Shown here: in pieces, positions 19,719-27,900 of the stretch
How positions within the stretch are numbered: position 1 is the stretch's first letter
Layout: every line of letters begins with the position of its first letter
Assembly: GCA_965214975.1 (NCBI GenBank)
Contig: OZ244055.1
Span: 2,914,001 to 2,978,000 of the forward strand
DNA from: JAJEBT01 sp965214975
GTDB lineage: Bacteria; Pseudomonadota; Alphaproteobacteria; MPNO01; UBA830
DNA length: 64,000 nucleotides
Reading direction: 5' to 3'
Translations under genes and position numbers: made by a program
The notes under the pieces: model-generated
What the model saw: only the letters and a program-made list of their open reading frames with translations
What the model was told of the DNA's origin: nothing
The model's database searches: none

Positions 19719-20627
19719 TCAGGAACGGCGGTTCTTCCGGGCGCGCTCGAGCGCCCGCGGATAGATTTCGGAACGCGACCGTCCGGAGGCGGCCGCCACC
19801 GTGGCCGCGGCGTCGCGCACCGAGAGCGTCGAGAGCGCGTCATCCAGAAGCGCCTCGATGCCGGCTTCGGAGACGGCCGGTTCCGTCCCGCTCTCGACGA
19901 CGATCACGATCTCCCCCTTGGGCGGCGGCTTTCCGGCACGTTCTTCGGCGAGCGTGGAGAGGCGGCCCCTTCGGACCTCCTCGTGCAGCTTGGTCAGCTC
20001 GCGGGCCACCGCGGCGCGGCGGTCGCCGAGCACGGCATGCATGTCCCGGAGCGTCGCGGCGAGGCGCGGCGCGGATTCGAGAAAGACCAGCGTCGCGCGA
20101 ACCGTCCGCAGTTCCTCGAGGGCGCCGCGACGGGCTGCCGCTTTCGGGGGCAGGAATCCGGCGAACAGGAACCGGTCGCTGGGAAGACCGGAGACCACCA
20201 GCGCGGCAAGCGGCGACGACGGCCCCGGCGCCGTTCGGACTTCCGCGCCGGCGGCGAGGGCGTCGCGCACGAGCTTGTATCCCGGATCGGAGACCAGAGG
20301 GGTTCCGGCGTCGGACACCAGCGCGACCGTCGCGCCCTCGGCCAGCCGCCGGAGGATCCGGTTCCGCGCCCCGGCGGAGCTGCGGTCGTGATAGGACGTC
20401 AGCCGCGCCCGGATTCCGAGCGTCTTCAGCATGCGGCCGGTGCGGCGCGTGTCCTCGCAGGCGACGAGGTCGGCGGCCGCGAGAATCCGGGCGGCCCGGA
20501 CCGTGAGATCGCCGAGATTCCCGATGGGGGTCGCGACGATCCAGAGCCCGGGGGCGAACGCTTCCGGTTTACCCGCCCCCGTCGCGGCGGTACTGTGCCC
20601 GCCGGCCCGCTCTCCGGAAACCGCCAA
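19719..20627 (-). CDS. rsmI: 16S rRNA (cytidine1402-2'-O)-methyltransferase RsmI
   Basis: Methylates the ribose of C1402 in 16S rRNA using S-adenosylmethionine. About 302 residues from a TTG at 20627 (GGGAGAGG 7 bp upstream). Signature segments: GLWIVATPIGNLGDLTVRA, ACEDTRRTGRML, VSDAGTPLVSDPGYKLV and APGPSSPLAALVVSGLP, followed by FLPPKAAAR. The frame is open for another 68 codons without homology, so the TTG was preferred. Its start codon shares a base with that of the divergent lipoprotein gene. Confidence 0.92.
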   Translation of the reverse strand: MAVSGERAGGHSTAATGAGKPEAFAPGLWIVATPIGNLGDLTVRAARILAAADLVACEDTRRTGRMLKTLGIRARLTSYHDRSSAGARNRILRRLAEGATVALVSDAGTPLVSDPGYKLVRDALAAGAEVRTAPGPSSPLAALVVSGLPSDRFLFAGFLPPKAAARRGALEELRTVRATLVFLESAPRLAATLRDMHAVLGDRRAAVARELTKLHEEVRRGRLSTLAEERAGKPPPKGEIVIVVESGTEPAVSEAGIEALLDDALSTLSVRDAAATVAAASGRSRSEIYPRALERARKNRRS

Positions 20628-21892
20628 TGGGAACCTCTCCCGATGACCGTCGGCCGCGGTTGTCGAAACTCGCGATCGTCGCCCTGGCCGCCCTGGCGCT
20701 GCTGGCCTGCAACAATAGGGGCGCCGGTCCGCTTGGCAAGACGGCCGCGGCCGCGGAACCCGCCGCTCCGACGGTCCGGCGGGCGGTGCCGGAAACGCCT
20801 CCCGAAGCCGGATTCCGGGATCCGCGCGCAAGCGTCCGGGGGGAGGCCCGCGCCGCGATCCTCCTGCCCCTGAGCGGGCCCCGCGCCGGAATCGGCCGCG
20901 GCCTTCTCGACGCCGCGCTGCTCGCGGAGTTCAGCTTCGCCGGCGACGGCTTCGTGCTGATGCCGTTCGACACCGCGGGCTCCGCCGCCGAGGGGGCCGT
21001 CGCGGCCGAGCTCGCCCTGGCCGCGGGCGCGGGCCTGATTCTCGGCCCGGTGTTCTCCGACGTCGTGGCGGCCGCCGCTCCGGCCACGCTCGCCGCCGGT
21101 GTCGACATGCTCGCCTTCTCCAACGACAGCGCCGTCGCGAGGCCCGGGGTCTATCTCGCCAACCTGCTGCCGGAAACGCAGATCGCGCGCGTCGCGGACT
21201 ATGCCGTCCGCCGGGGGCGGACGCGCTTCGCGGCGCTGCTGCCGAGAGGGCGCTTCGGCGACCGCGCGCGCGCCGCGCTCGTCGCGGCGCTGTCGGGCAG
21301 GGGCGCCAGGCTGGTGGTCACCGGGCTCCTCGATGCCGGCGCCGGCAACGTGGCCGCCGCTGTCGGTTCGCTCGCTTCGGGGCGCGGCGGCCCGCGGCGC
21401 TTCGACGCGCTCTTCGTCGCCGCGAGCGGCGGGGAGCTGACCGAGGTCGGCGCGCATCTCGGACATTTCGATCTGGACGCGGCGAGCGTGCGGATCCTCG
21501 GGCTGGCCAGCTGGTCGGAAACGCGCACCGGACGGGAGCCCGCGCTGGTCGGCGGCTGGTTCGCCGCCGTGCCGGAGGAACGGGGCGAGGCCTTCGCCAG
21601 GTCTTTCGAGGAGGCGTTCGGCGCCAGGCCGGGCCGTCTTGCCGCCGCCGCCTACGACATGACCGCTCTCGCCGCCATGCTGGCGGACGCCGGCGGCGAA
21701 GGGGGGTTCGGGCGCGCCGCGCTGGACAACGCGCCGGGTTTCGCCGGAGCGAGCGGCGTGTTCCGGTTCCGGCGGGACGGCCGGTCGGAGCATCTGCTGG
21801 AGATAAGGCAGGTGGAGCCCTGGGACAGCCGGGTCGTGGAGCCGGCGCCGAAACGGTTTCCCGTTCCGGCGGGCCGCGGGCCCGCGCCCTGA
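20627..21892 (+). CDS. LppC/LpoA-type lipoprotein (penicillin-binding protein activator)
   Basis: 421-residue lipoprotein with a type-I periplasmic-binding fold. The signal peptide ends in ALLAC (Cys26 from the ATG at 20627; a TTG at 20660 would start nearer the hydrophobic core). The core reads ARAAILLPLSGPRAGIGRGLLDAALL, then GAGLILGPVFSDVVAAAAP and AAYDMTALAAMLADAGG, the pattern of the YraM/LppC family, whose LpoA member activates PBP1a. Its position opposite rsmI is conserved in Alphaproteobacteria. Function in this lineage is inferred only from family. Confidence 0.8.
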   Translation: MGTSPDDRRPRLSKLAIVALAALALLACNNRGAGPLGKTAAAAEPAAPTVRRAVPETPPEAGFRDPRASVRGEARAAILLPLSGPRAGIGRGLLDAALLAEFSFAGDGFVLMPFDTAGSAAEGAVAAELALAAGAGLILGPVFSDVVAAAAPATLAAGVDMLAFSNDSAVARPGVYLANLLPETQIARVADYAVRRGRTRFAALLPRGRFGDRARAALVAALSGRGARLVVTGLLDAGAGNVAAAVGSLASGRGGPRRFDALFVAASGGELTEVGAHLGHFDLDAASVRILGLASWSETRTGREPALVGGWFAAVPEERGEAFARSFEEAFGARPGRLAAAAYDMTALAAMLADAGGEGGFGRAALDNAPGFAGASGVFRFRRDGRSEHLLEIRQVEPWDSRVVEPAPKRFPVPAGRGPAP

Positions 21893-21985
21893 CGCGCCGT
21901 CGGGCTCGTCCTCGACAGTCCGGGGGCTGATTCGATGACCGGGCGTTAAACTGGCACGATACGCGGTGTCTTCGGGGAGCGTCGC

Positions 21986-22273
21986 ATGTTCTGTCGCGCA
22001 AAGGTCAGCGGCTCCAACACGTACATCCAGATCGTCGAGAACCGGCGCGACGGCAAGAAGGTCCGCCAGCGCGTCATCGCGACGCTCGGCCGCCTCGACT
22101 GTCTCCAGGCCAGCGGCGCCCTCGACCGCCTGCTCCGGTCCGCGTGCCGCTTCTCCGAACGGCTCACGGTGGTCGCCGCCCGGCCGGAAGACGACGACGG
22201 CGAGGACGGCGCCGCGGCGCGCCGCATCGACGACCATCCGGCGGACGGAAAGGGAAACGCCGGGGCGGGCTGA
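21986..22273 (+). pseudogene. IS1634-type transposase, N-terminal remnant
   Basis: A 95-codon frame begins MFCRAKVSGSNTYIQIVENR and continues RDGKKVRQRVIATLGRLDCL and QASGALDRLLRSACRFSER, which matches the first 70 residues of IS1634-family transposases. Thereafter it becomes unrelated acidic sequence and stops; the full enzyme is around 550 residues, so the DDE core is missing. Only a remnant of the element is left between the LppC-type gene and hemW. Confidence 0.8.
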
Positions 22274-22388
22274 CCACCGGCAGCGGGCCGGGCTTCGAGC
22301 CTGCCTCGAAATGCCGTGCCGCGCGCCGGAACCGGGCCCGCAAGCCGTTGATGCGGAAAGCTCCGGATTCCGGACCGTCGAGGACGGG

Positions 22389-23567
22389 TCAGGGCGCGAG
22401 CGCCGCGATCAGGGAATCCAGGCGCAGCAGCCCGTCGCCCGTCGCCCTCATGCCGGCGGCGTCGACCCGGACGAGTCCGGCCCGCTGCAGCGCCGACAGG
22501 ACGCTGCCGTCGAGCCGGTCCTCGAGCTCCTCCCCGGCGATCCTCCGGAACGTCTTCCGGTCGATGCCGGAGACGAGGCGGAGGCCGGTCAGCAGCAGCT
22601 CGGAGATCCGGTCCGCCCGTTCGACCGGCGCCGAGACCCTGGTGGCGTGCCCCTTCTCCTCCACGGCCCGCAGCCATGCCGCCGGCAGCGGAATCTGCTC
22701 GGTGGCGCGGCGTTCCCCCGCGACGGCGATCCGGCCATGGGCTCCGGGCCCGATGCCGACGTAGTCGCGACCCTGCCAGCACGCGAGGTTGTGGCGGCAT
22801 TCGCCGCCGGGAACGGCGTGGTTCGAGATCTCGTAGGCGGGATATCCGGCGGCCTCGGTCGCCGCGCGGGTGACGTCCATCAGCGCCGCCGCCGCGTCGT
22901 CGTCGGGGAGCGCGAACGCGCCGTCGCGATGCGCGGCGAAGAACGCCGTCCCCCTCTCGACCGCGAGCTGGTAGAGCGACAGATGGTCTCCGGCCAGACC
23001 GAGGGCGGCCAGCAGCTGCGCGCGCCAGTCCCCCGCGCGCTGTCCGGGCAGGGCGTAGATGAGGTCGAAGGAGAAGCGGTCGAACAGGCGGCGCGCGGCC
23101 TCGACGGCCCGGCGCGCCTCCCGGGCGTCGTGAAGGCGCCCCAGAAACGCCAGCTGCGAGTCGTCCAGCGACTGCACGCCCAGCGACAGGCGGTTGACGC
23201 CCGCCGCCCGGAAGTCGGCGAGCTTCGAGGTCTCGGCGGAAGACGGATTGGCCTCCAGCGTGACCTCGATGTCGTCCGCGACCGTCCAGCGGCGGGCCGC
23301 CCGTTCGAGAAGGGCCGCGACCGTCCGCGGCGGCATGAGCGACGGCGTGCCGCCGCCGAAGAACACCGTGTCGAGGCGCCGCGGCCCGGCGAGCGCCGCG
23401 TAGTGATCGAGCTCGGCCTGCAGCGCGCGGTTCCAGGCGTCCTCGTCGACGCCGCTGTCGACATGGCTGTTGAAGTCGCAGTAGGGGCATTTCGACGCGC
23501 AGAAGGGCCAGTGCACGTACAGGGAGAGGCCTTCCGCGCCGTCGCGCGGCGCGGCCGGGAGGCTCAT
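22389..23567 (-). CDS. hemW: Radical SAM heme chaperone HemW
   Basis: 392-residue radical SAM protein of the HemW family (formerly annotated as oxygen-independent coproporphyrinogen oxidase), which binds and transfers heme. The [4Fe-4S] motif is C23-x3-C27-x2-C30 in HWPFCASKCPYCDFN. Further landmarks: DTVFFGGGTPSLM, LGVQSLDD, FDLIYALPGQ and GIGPGAHGR. The extra Cys after the CxxxCxxC motif found in true HemN is absent (PYCDFN), supporting HemW. Its ATG overlaps the rdgB stop (ATGA). Confidence 0.92.
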   Translation of the reverse strand: MSLPAAPRDGAEGLSLYVHWPFCASKCPYCDFNSHVDSGVDEDAWNRALQAELDHYAALAGPRRLDTVFFGGGTPSLMPPRTVAALLERAARRWTVADDIEVTLEANPSSAETSKLADFRAAGVNRLSLGVQSLDDSQLAFLGRLHDAREARRAVEAARRLFDRFSFDLIYALPGQRAGDWRAQLLAALGLAGDHLSLYQLAVERGTAFFAAHRDGAFALPDDDAAAALMDVTRAATEAAGYPAYEISNHAVPGGECRHNLACWQGRDYVGIGPGAHGRIAVAGERRATEQIPLPAAWLRAVEEKGHATRVSAPVERADRISELLLTGLRLVSGIDRKTFRRIAGEELEDRLDGSVLSALQRAGLVRVDAAGMRATGDGLLRLDSLIAALAP

Positions 23568-24172
23568 GACGGAAGCGGCGGCAGGCAGGCGGCGGCGAGC
23601 TTGCGGAAGGCGTCGGCGCGGTGGCTCCTAGCGTGCTTTTCCGCCGGCTCGATCTCGCCGAAGGTCAGGGTGTCGCCCGCGGCGACGAACATGGGATCGT
23701 AGCCGAACCCCCTGTCGCCCCGCGGCGGCCACGCGAGGCTGCCGGACACCGCGCCCTCGAACACCTCGACGCGGCCGTCGGGCCATGCCAGGGCCAGCGC
23801 GCAGACGAAGCGCGCTCCGCGGTCGGCGCAGGGTCCGAGTTCCCGGTGGACCCTCTTCATCGCGAGGCCGAAATCCCTCTCCGCGCCCGCCCAGCGGGCC
23901 GAGCGGATGCCCGGCGCGCCGCCGAGGGCGTCGACGGCGAGGCCGGAATCGTCGGCGAGCGCGGGCAGGCCGGTTCCGTTCGCGGCCGCCTCCGCCTTGA
24001 GGCGCGCGTTGGCGGCGAAGCTGTCGCCGGTTTCCTCGGGTTCCGGCAGGCCGAGCCCGGCGGCGCCCGCGATCTCGAGCGGCCACGCCGCCAGCAGTTC
24101 GGCGATCTCCCGGACCTTGCCCGGATTGTGGCTGGCGGCGACGAGCCGCCCCCGTTCAAGCCGCCGGGCCAT
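23564..24172 (-). CDS. rdgB: Non-canonical purine NTP pyrophosphatase (RdgB/HAM1)
   Basis: 202-residue dITP/XTP pyrophosphatase that clears deaminated purine nucleotides. Motifs: LVAASHNPGKVREIAELL at the N-terminus, LPALADDSGLAVDALGG near residue 70, GIRSARWAGAERDF, and RGDRGFGYDPMF. Overlaps the upstream rph gene by 17 bp and hemW by 4 bp, giving the conserved rph-rdgB-hemW operon. Confidence 0.93.
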   Translation of the reverse strand: MARRLERGRLVAASHNPGKVREIAELLAAWPLEIAGAAGLGLPEPEETGDSFAANARLKAEAAANGTGLPALADDSGLAVDALGGAPGIRSARWAGAERDFGLAMKRVHRELGPCADRGARFVCALALAWPDGRVEVFEGAVSGSLAWPPRGDRGFGYDPMFVAAGDTLTFGEIEPAEKHARSHRADAFRKLAAACLPPLPS

Positions 24173-24908
24173 GCGCCCGGGGGGCGCGCCGGCCGGCCGC
24201 CAGCGCCTTGCGCTGGGCCGCCGTCAGTTCGCCCGCGCCCTTCCTGGCGAGCGCGAGAAGGTCGCGGAACGCCTGCTCGCCGAACGGCGCCTTTTCGGCG
24301 GTTCCCTGGATCTCGACGATGTCGCCGTCTCCGGTGAACACGAAATTGGCGTCGGCGTCCGCCGCGCTGTCCTCGGCGTAATCGAGGTCGAGGACCGGGT
24401 CGCCCCTGTGGATTCCGCAGGAGACCGCCGCCACCGAGGCCGTGAGCGGGTTTCCGTCGGTCTTCAGGGAGCGCGCCAGAGGGTCGACCGCCAGCTTGAG
24501 CGCGACCCAGGCGCCGGTGACGGCCGCGGTGCGCGTCCCCCCGTCGGCCTGGATGACGTCGCAGTCGATCCGGATCTGGCGTTCGCCGAGCGCCCCGAGG
24601 TCGGTGACCGCCCGCAGCGCCCGGCCGATGAGGCGCTGGATCTCCTGGGTCCGCCCCGACTGCCGGCCGCGCGCCGCCTCGCGGGCCGTGCGCTCGTGCG
24701 TCGCGCGCGGCAGCATTCCGTATTCCGCCGTGATCCAGCCCGTTCCGGTGTTGCGGACGAACGGCGGCACGCGGGTTTCCACCGTCGCGTTGCAGAGCAC
24801 GGCGGTGTTGCCGAAGCGGGCGAGGCAGGAGCCCTCGGCGTAGGGGCTGAAGCCGGTCTCCAGCGTCACCTTCCGCATCTCGTCTGGTGCGCGGCCGGAC
24901 GGTCGCAT
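24156..24908 (-). CDS. rph: Ribonuclease PH
   Basis: 250-residue 3'-to-5' phosphorolytic exoribonuclease that trims tRNA 3' ends. Visible family segments: MRPSGRAPDEMRKVTLETGF at the start, GSCLARFGNTAVLCNATVE, WITAEYGMLPRATHERTAREA, GRTQEIQRLIGRALRAV and DCDVIQADGGTRTAAVTGA. First gene of the leftward operon; divergent from hrcA, as in many Rhodospirillales. Confidence 0.95.
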   Translation of the reverse strand: MRPSGRAPDEMRKVTLETGFSPYAEGSCLARFGNTAVLCNATVETRVPPFVRNTGTGWITAEYGMLPRATHERTAREAARGRQSGRTQEIQRLIGRALRAVTDLGALGERQIRIDCDVIQADGGTRTAAVTGAWVALKLAVDPLARSLKTDGNPLTASVAAVSCGIHRGDPVLDLDYAEDSAADADANFVFTGDGDIVEIQGTAEKAPFGEQAFRDLLALARKGAGELTAAQRKALAAGRRAPRAHGPAA

Positions 24909-24989
24909 GGGATCTCCCTCGGGGAAAGGCCGTGCCGGGCGCCGGCTTCCGGCGGCGGCCGACGCGGGACCGGGACGGGCGCGGATTCG

Positions 24990-25017
24990 TTGACAGCGGG
25001 ACGTCGGCCACTATATT
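24990..25017 (+). promoter_or_regulatory. Promoter of hrcA-grpE
   Basis: Perfect TTGACA (24990-24995), a 16-bp spacer and TATATT (25012-25017, preceded by C to give the alphaproteobacterial CTATAT form). The hrcA ATG lies only 22 bp beyond the -10, so the leader is very short. No CIRCE inverted repeat (TTAGCACTC-N9-GAGTGCTAA) is visible near it. Confidence 0.65.
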
Positions 25018-25039
25018 CCGCCGCGGCGTGGTGATCAAG

Positions 25040-26119
25040 ATGAACGGCACAAGTTCCGGCCTGATCGATTCCCTGAACGACCGGTCGCGCGAGATCTTCC
25101 GCGGGATCGTGGAGAACTACCTGGCCTCCGGCGAGCCGGTGGGATCGCGCACGCTGTCCCGGCGGCTCGACGAGCCGCTTTCCGCCGCGACCGTCCGCAA
25201 CGTCATGGCGGATCTGGAGGATCTGGGGCTGCTCTACGCCCCCCACACCTCCGCCGGGCGGCTGCCGACCGAGAAGGGCCTGCGGCTGTTCGTGGACGGC
25301 CTGCTGGAAATCGGCGACCTCGGCGCCGACGAGCGGAAGCAGATCGAGGCGCAATGCGCCGCCCGCGGAGCCAGCCTGCAGGAAACGCTCGCCGAGGCGA
25401 CCTCGACGCTTTCGGGGCTCGCCCAGTGCGCCGGGCTGGTGGTGGTTCCGAAGACCGAGAGGCCGCTCCGCCACATGGAGTTCGTCAGTCTCCACGACGG
25501 GCGCGCGCTCGCGGTGCTGGTGACCGACGACGGCGCGGTCGAGAACCGCGTCCTGGGCCTGCCTCCGGGCACGCCGCCGTCCTCGCTGGTCCGCGCCGGC
25601 AACTACCTGAACGCGCGTTTCGCCGGCTCCACGCTCGACGAGGCGCGGGCCGCGGTCTCGAAGGACATCGACGCCCGGCGGGCCGAACTCGACGAACTCA
25701 CCGCGGGGCTGGTCGAGGCGGGGCTCGCGGCGTGGACGGACGACGCGCGTTCGGGCGGCGCCCTGATCGTCAAGGGCCAGGCGCGGCTGCTCGACGAGGT
25801 CGCCGCGGTTCACGATCTCGACCGCGTGCGGAAGCTGTTCGAGGCGATCGAGAACGACGAGCTGATGGCGAGACTCCTGGACGTCACCGACAAGGCGGAC
25901 GGCGTGCAGATCTTCATCGGCGGCGAGAACGCGCTGTTCGACCAGAGCGGCTGCTCCCTGGTCGTCGCGCCCTTCAAGGGGGAGCGGCAGACCATCGTCG
26001 GCGCGATCGGGGTGATCGGGCCGACCCGCTTGAACTACGCCCGCGTGATCCCCATGGTGGACTACACGGCGGGCGCGATCGACCGGCTGATGGGCCGGAC
26101 CACGGACAAGGACTCATGA
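25040..26119 (+). CDS. hrcA: Heat-inducible transcription repressor HrcA
   Basis: 359-residue repressor that binds CIRCE operators of chaperone genes. The winged-helix N-terminus reads LIDSLNDRSREIFRGIVENY, then GEPVGSRTLSRR and SAATVRNVMADLEDLGLLYA, then HTSAGRLPTEKGLRLFVDGL. The GAF-like core carries IFIGGENALFDQSGCSLVVAPF and the C-terminus IGVIGPTRLNYARVIPMVDY. The ATG at 25040 fits homologues; in-frame GTGs at 25028 and 25031 are alternatives. Ends in an ATGA overlap with grpE. CIRCE is not seen at dnaK here, so its target is probably groESL elsewhere. Confidence 0.94.
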   Translation: MNGTSSGLIDSLNDRSREIFRGIVENYLASGEPVGSRTLSRRLDEPLSAATVRNVMADLEDLGLLYAPHTSAGRLPTEKGLRLFVDGLLEIGDLGADERKQIEAQCAARGASLQETLAEATSTLSGLAQCAGLVVVPKTERPLRHMEFVSLHDGRALAVLVTDDGAVENRVLGLPPGTPPSSLVRAGNYLNARFAGSTLDEARAAVSKDIDARRAELDELTAGLVEAGLAAWTDDARSGGALIVKGQARLLDEVAAVHDLDRVRKLFEAIENDELMARLLDVTDKADGVQIFIGGENALFDQSGCSLVVAPFKGERQTIVGAIGVIGPTRLNYARVIPMVDYTAGAIDRLMGRTTDKDS

Positions 26120-26796
26120 TGACGGACGAGACTTCCGCGGAGCGGGACTCCGCGAACGGCCCCGAAGAGACGGCTCCCGGGGAGGCCGCCCCCGGGACGG
26201 GCGAACCGTCCGCGACGGACGGCCCGGCGGGGGAGGCGGAGGCCGCCGGACCCTCCGGCGACGAGGCTCCGCCGACGGGCGGGGACGCGGCGGCGGACGA
26301 CGGCGGGAACGCCGCGGAGGAGCGTTCGCCCGAGGACGAGATCGCGGATCTCAAGGACAAGCTGCTCCGCGCCTTGGCGGACCGGGAGAACATGCGCCGG
26401 CGCGCGGACAAGGAGAGACTGGACGCGCGCCGGTACGGCGCCGTGAATCTCGCGCGCGAGATGCTCGCGGTCGCCGACAACCTGCGCCGCGCGCTCGAAT
26501 CCGCGCCCGACCGGGAAAGCGGGGACGACGAGGCGCTCGCCGGGTTCGTCGAAGGGGTCGTGCTGACGGAGAAGGGCCTGCTCTCGGTGCTCGAGGGCGC
26601 CGGGGTGCGCAGGATCGAGCCGGAGGGGGAGAGATTCGACCCGCATCTTCACGAGGCGATGCTCGAGGCGCCGTCCCCGGACGCGGAACCGGGAACGGTG
26701 GTGCAGGTTCTCGAGGTGGGGTACGTCATGCACGACAGGCTCCTGCGCCCGGCCAAGGTCGCCGTCGCCAAGGCCGTTCCGGAAACGCGCGAGTGA
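26116..26796 (+). CDS. grpE: DnaK nucleotide exchange factor GrpE
   Basis: 226-residue cochaperone that releases ADP from DnaK. The first 75 residues are an acidic, Gly/Pro/Ala-rich disordered tail, longer than in E. coli. A coiled-coil follows (EDEIADLKDKLLRALADREN, then MRRRADKERLDARRYGAVNL), and the beta domain contains FDPHLHEAMLEAP and GTVVQVLEVGYVMHDRLLRP, the GrpE signature. Starts at ATGATG overlapping the hrcA stop. Confidence 0.95.
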   Translation: MMTDETSAERDSANGPEETAPGEAAPGTGEPSATDGPAGEAEAAGPSGDEAPPTGGDAAADDGGNAAEERSPEDEIADLKDKLLRALADRENMRRRADKERLDARRYGAVNLAREMLAVADNLRRALESAPDRESGDDEALAGFVEGVVLTEKGLLSVLEGAGVRRIEPEGERFDPHLHEAMLEAPSPDAEPGTVVQVLEVGYVMHDRLLRPAKVAVAKAVPETRE

Positions 26797-26811
26797 CCGG
26801 CTCCGCGCGGG

Positions 26812-27687
26812 CTACGCCGGAGCCGCCGCCCTGTCCGCTTTCAGCGCCCTGAGGTTTTCCGCGGCGCGGCCGTGGCCGGAGACCGCGTAGCAGTAGACGC
26901 AGCCGTGCGCGCAGGTGTCGTAGGCGCCGACGTCGCGGCTCTCGGCGCACAGGCAGCCCGGGCGGTTCCCTTTCCGGCGGGCGGAAACGTCCCTGCCCGC
27001 GAGACCGCCGAGGCGCGCGGCGTCGATGCAGCGCGCCGCAACCGCCGGCGCGGCCGCGAACTCCGGCTGGCTGCAGACCGAAAGCCGCAGGCCGCGTTCC
27101 GCCGCGAGCCCGGCGAGCCGCGCGCAGAGGCCGCGTTTCTCGTCCGCTTCGGGGTCGCGCCACGAGAAGCCGCTCCGGCGCGCCGCGGCGTCGAGCCGCC
27201 TTCGCGTCTTGCGGTAGACGTGCATGAACGAGACCGTGCACTCGTCCACGCTGCCGGCGAGCCGCGCCGCGATCCCGGCGAAATTCCTCTCGTGCCAGCC
27301 CCGCGGGGTGAGCGAGCTGTCGACGACCGGGTCGTAGCGCCAGACGACGGCGCGCGGGCCGAAGCGGTTCGCGAGGGCCGCGATCTGCGCCGCCGCCGGC
27401 GCGACGCCCGGGGTGTGCGCGTCGAGCGCCCGCGGATAGCCGGTCACGGTGTACTGGACGACGAAGGGAATCCCGAGCCCGGCGACGCGCTCGAGAACGC
27501 CGCCGAAGGGCGCGGAGTTCCGGGTCCAGAACACGAAGCCGTCGACCCGGTCGGGCGTCAGCGCGACGCGGAAGGGCCGGCCGCCGCGGGGGCTGGCGAC
27601 GTCGCAGAAGCCGGCGGAGAGCCGGGCGCCGAACCAGTCCGCGTGAAAGGCCGGGATGTCCGTGCGGTAGCTGGCGGAAACGATCAT
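26812..27687 (-). CDS. DUF1848 family protein (cysteine-rich, radical-SAM-like)
   Basis: 291-residue DUF1848 protein. The start MIVSASYRTDIPAFHADWF and the middle segments VFWTRNSAPFGG, VVQYTVTGY, VVWRYDPVV and FMHVYRKTRRRL are characteristic of the family. The C-terminus is cysteine-rich (PGCLCAESRDVGAYDTC and HGCVYCYA), consistent with an iron-sulfur cluster. No biochemical role is known to me. It lies convergent with grpE (stop 16 bp after the grpE stop) and divergent from dnaK, so it separates the two halves of the chaperone locus. Confidence 0.85.
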   Translation of the reverse strand: MIVSASYRTDIPAFHADWFGARLSAGFCDVASPRGGRPFRVALTPDRVDGFVFWTRNSAPFGGVLERVAGLGIPFVVQYTVTGYPRALDAHTPGVAPAAAQIAALANRFGPRAVVWRYDPVVDSSLTPRGWHERNFAGIAARLAGSVDECTVSFMHVYRKTRRRLDAAARRSGFSWRDPEADEKRGLCARLAGLAAERGLRLSVCSQPEFAAAPAVAARCIDAARLGGLAGRDVSARRKGNRPGCLCAESRDVGAYDTCAHGCVYCYAVSGHGRAAENLRALKADRAAAPA

Positions 27688-27753
27688 GGCGAGGGTTCCC
27701 CGGGCGTTCCCGCGGGCTTCGCCGCGCGGCCGGCGGAGGCGCCCCGCGGCCCA

Positions 27754-27785
27754 CTTGTAAGCGTGACGGCGCTTTCCTATATACG
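27754..27785 (+). promoter_or_regulatory. RpoH (sigma-32) heat-shock promoter of dnaK
   Basis: CTTG at 27754-27757 and CCTATATACG at 27776-27785, with an 18-bp spacer, agree at every position with the alphaproteobacterial sigma-32 consensus CTTG-N17/18-CYTATNTNNG. The dnaK start is 116 bp downstream. This indicates positive control of dnaK-dnaJ by heat-shock sigma factor and not by HrcA/CIRCE. Confidence 0.85.
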
Positions 27786-27900
27786 CGGGGACGGCGCTGC
27801 ACGCGACCGCTGTTCGCGCCACGGCTTTCAAGGATTCTCCGCGGGCAGGCGCCGCGGCCGGGGACGGCCGCAGCGGCCCGGGATTCGCGAGGTTGGAGAA

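Noticed and set aside
22280..22330. Possible tRNA T-arm-like sequence (TTCGAGCC)
   Set aside because: No acceptor stem, anticodon arm or D-arm can be drawn around it.
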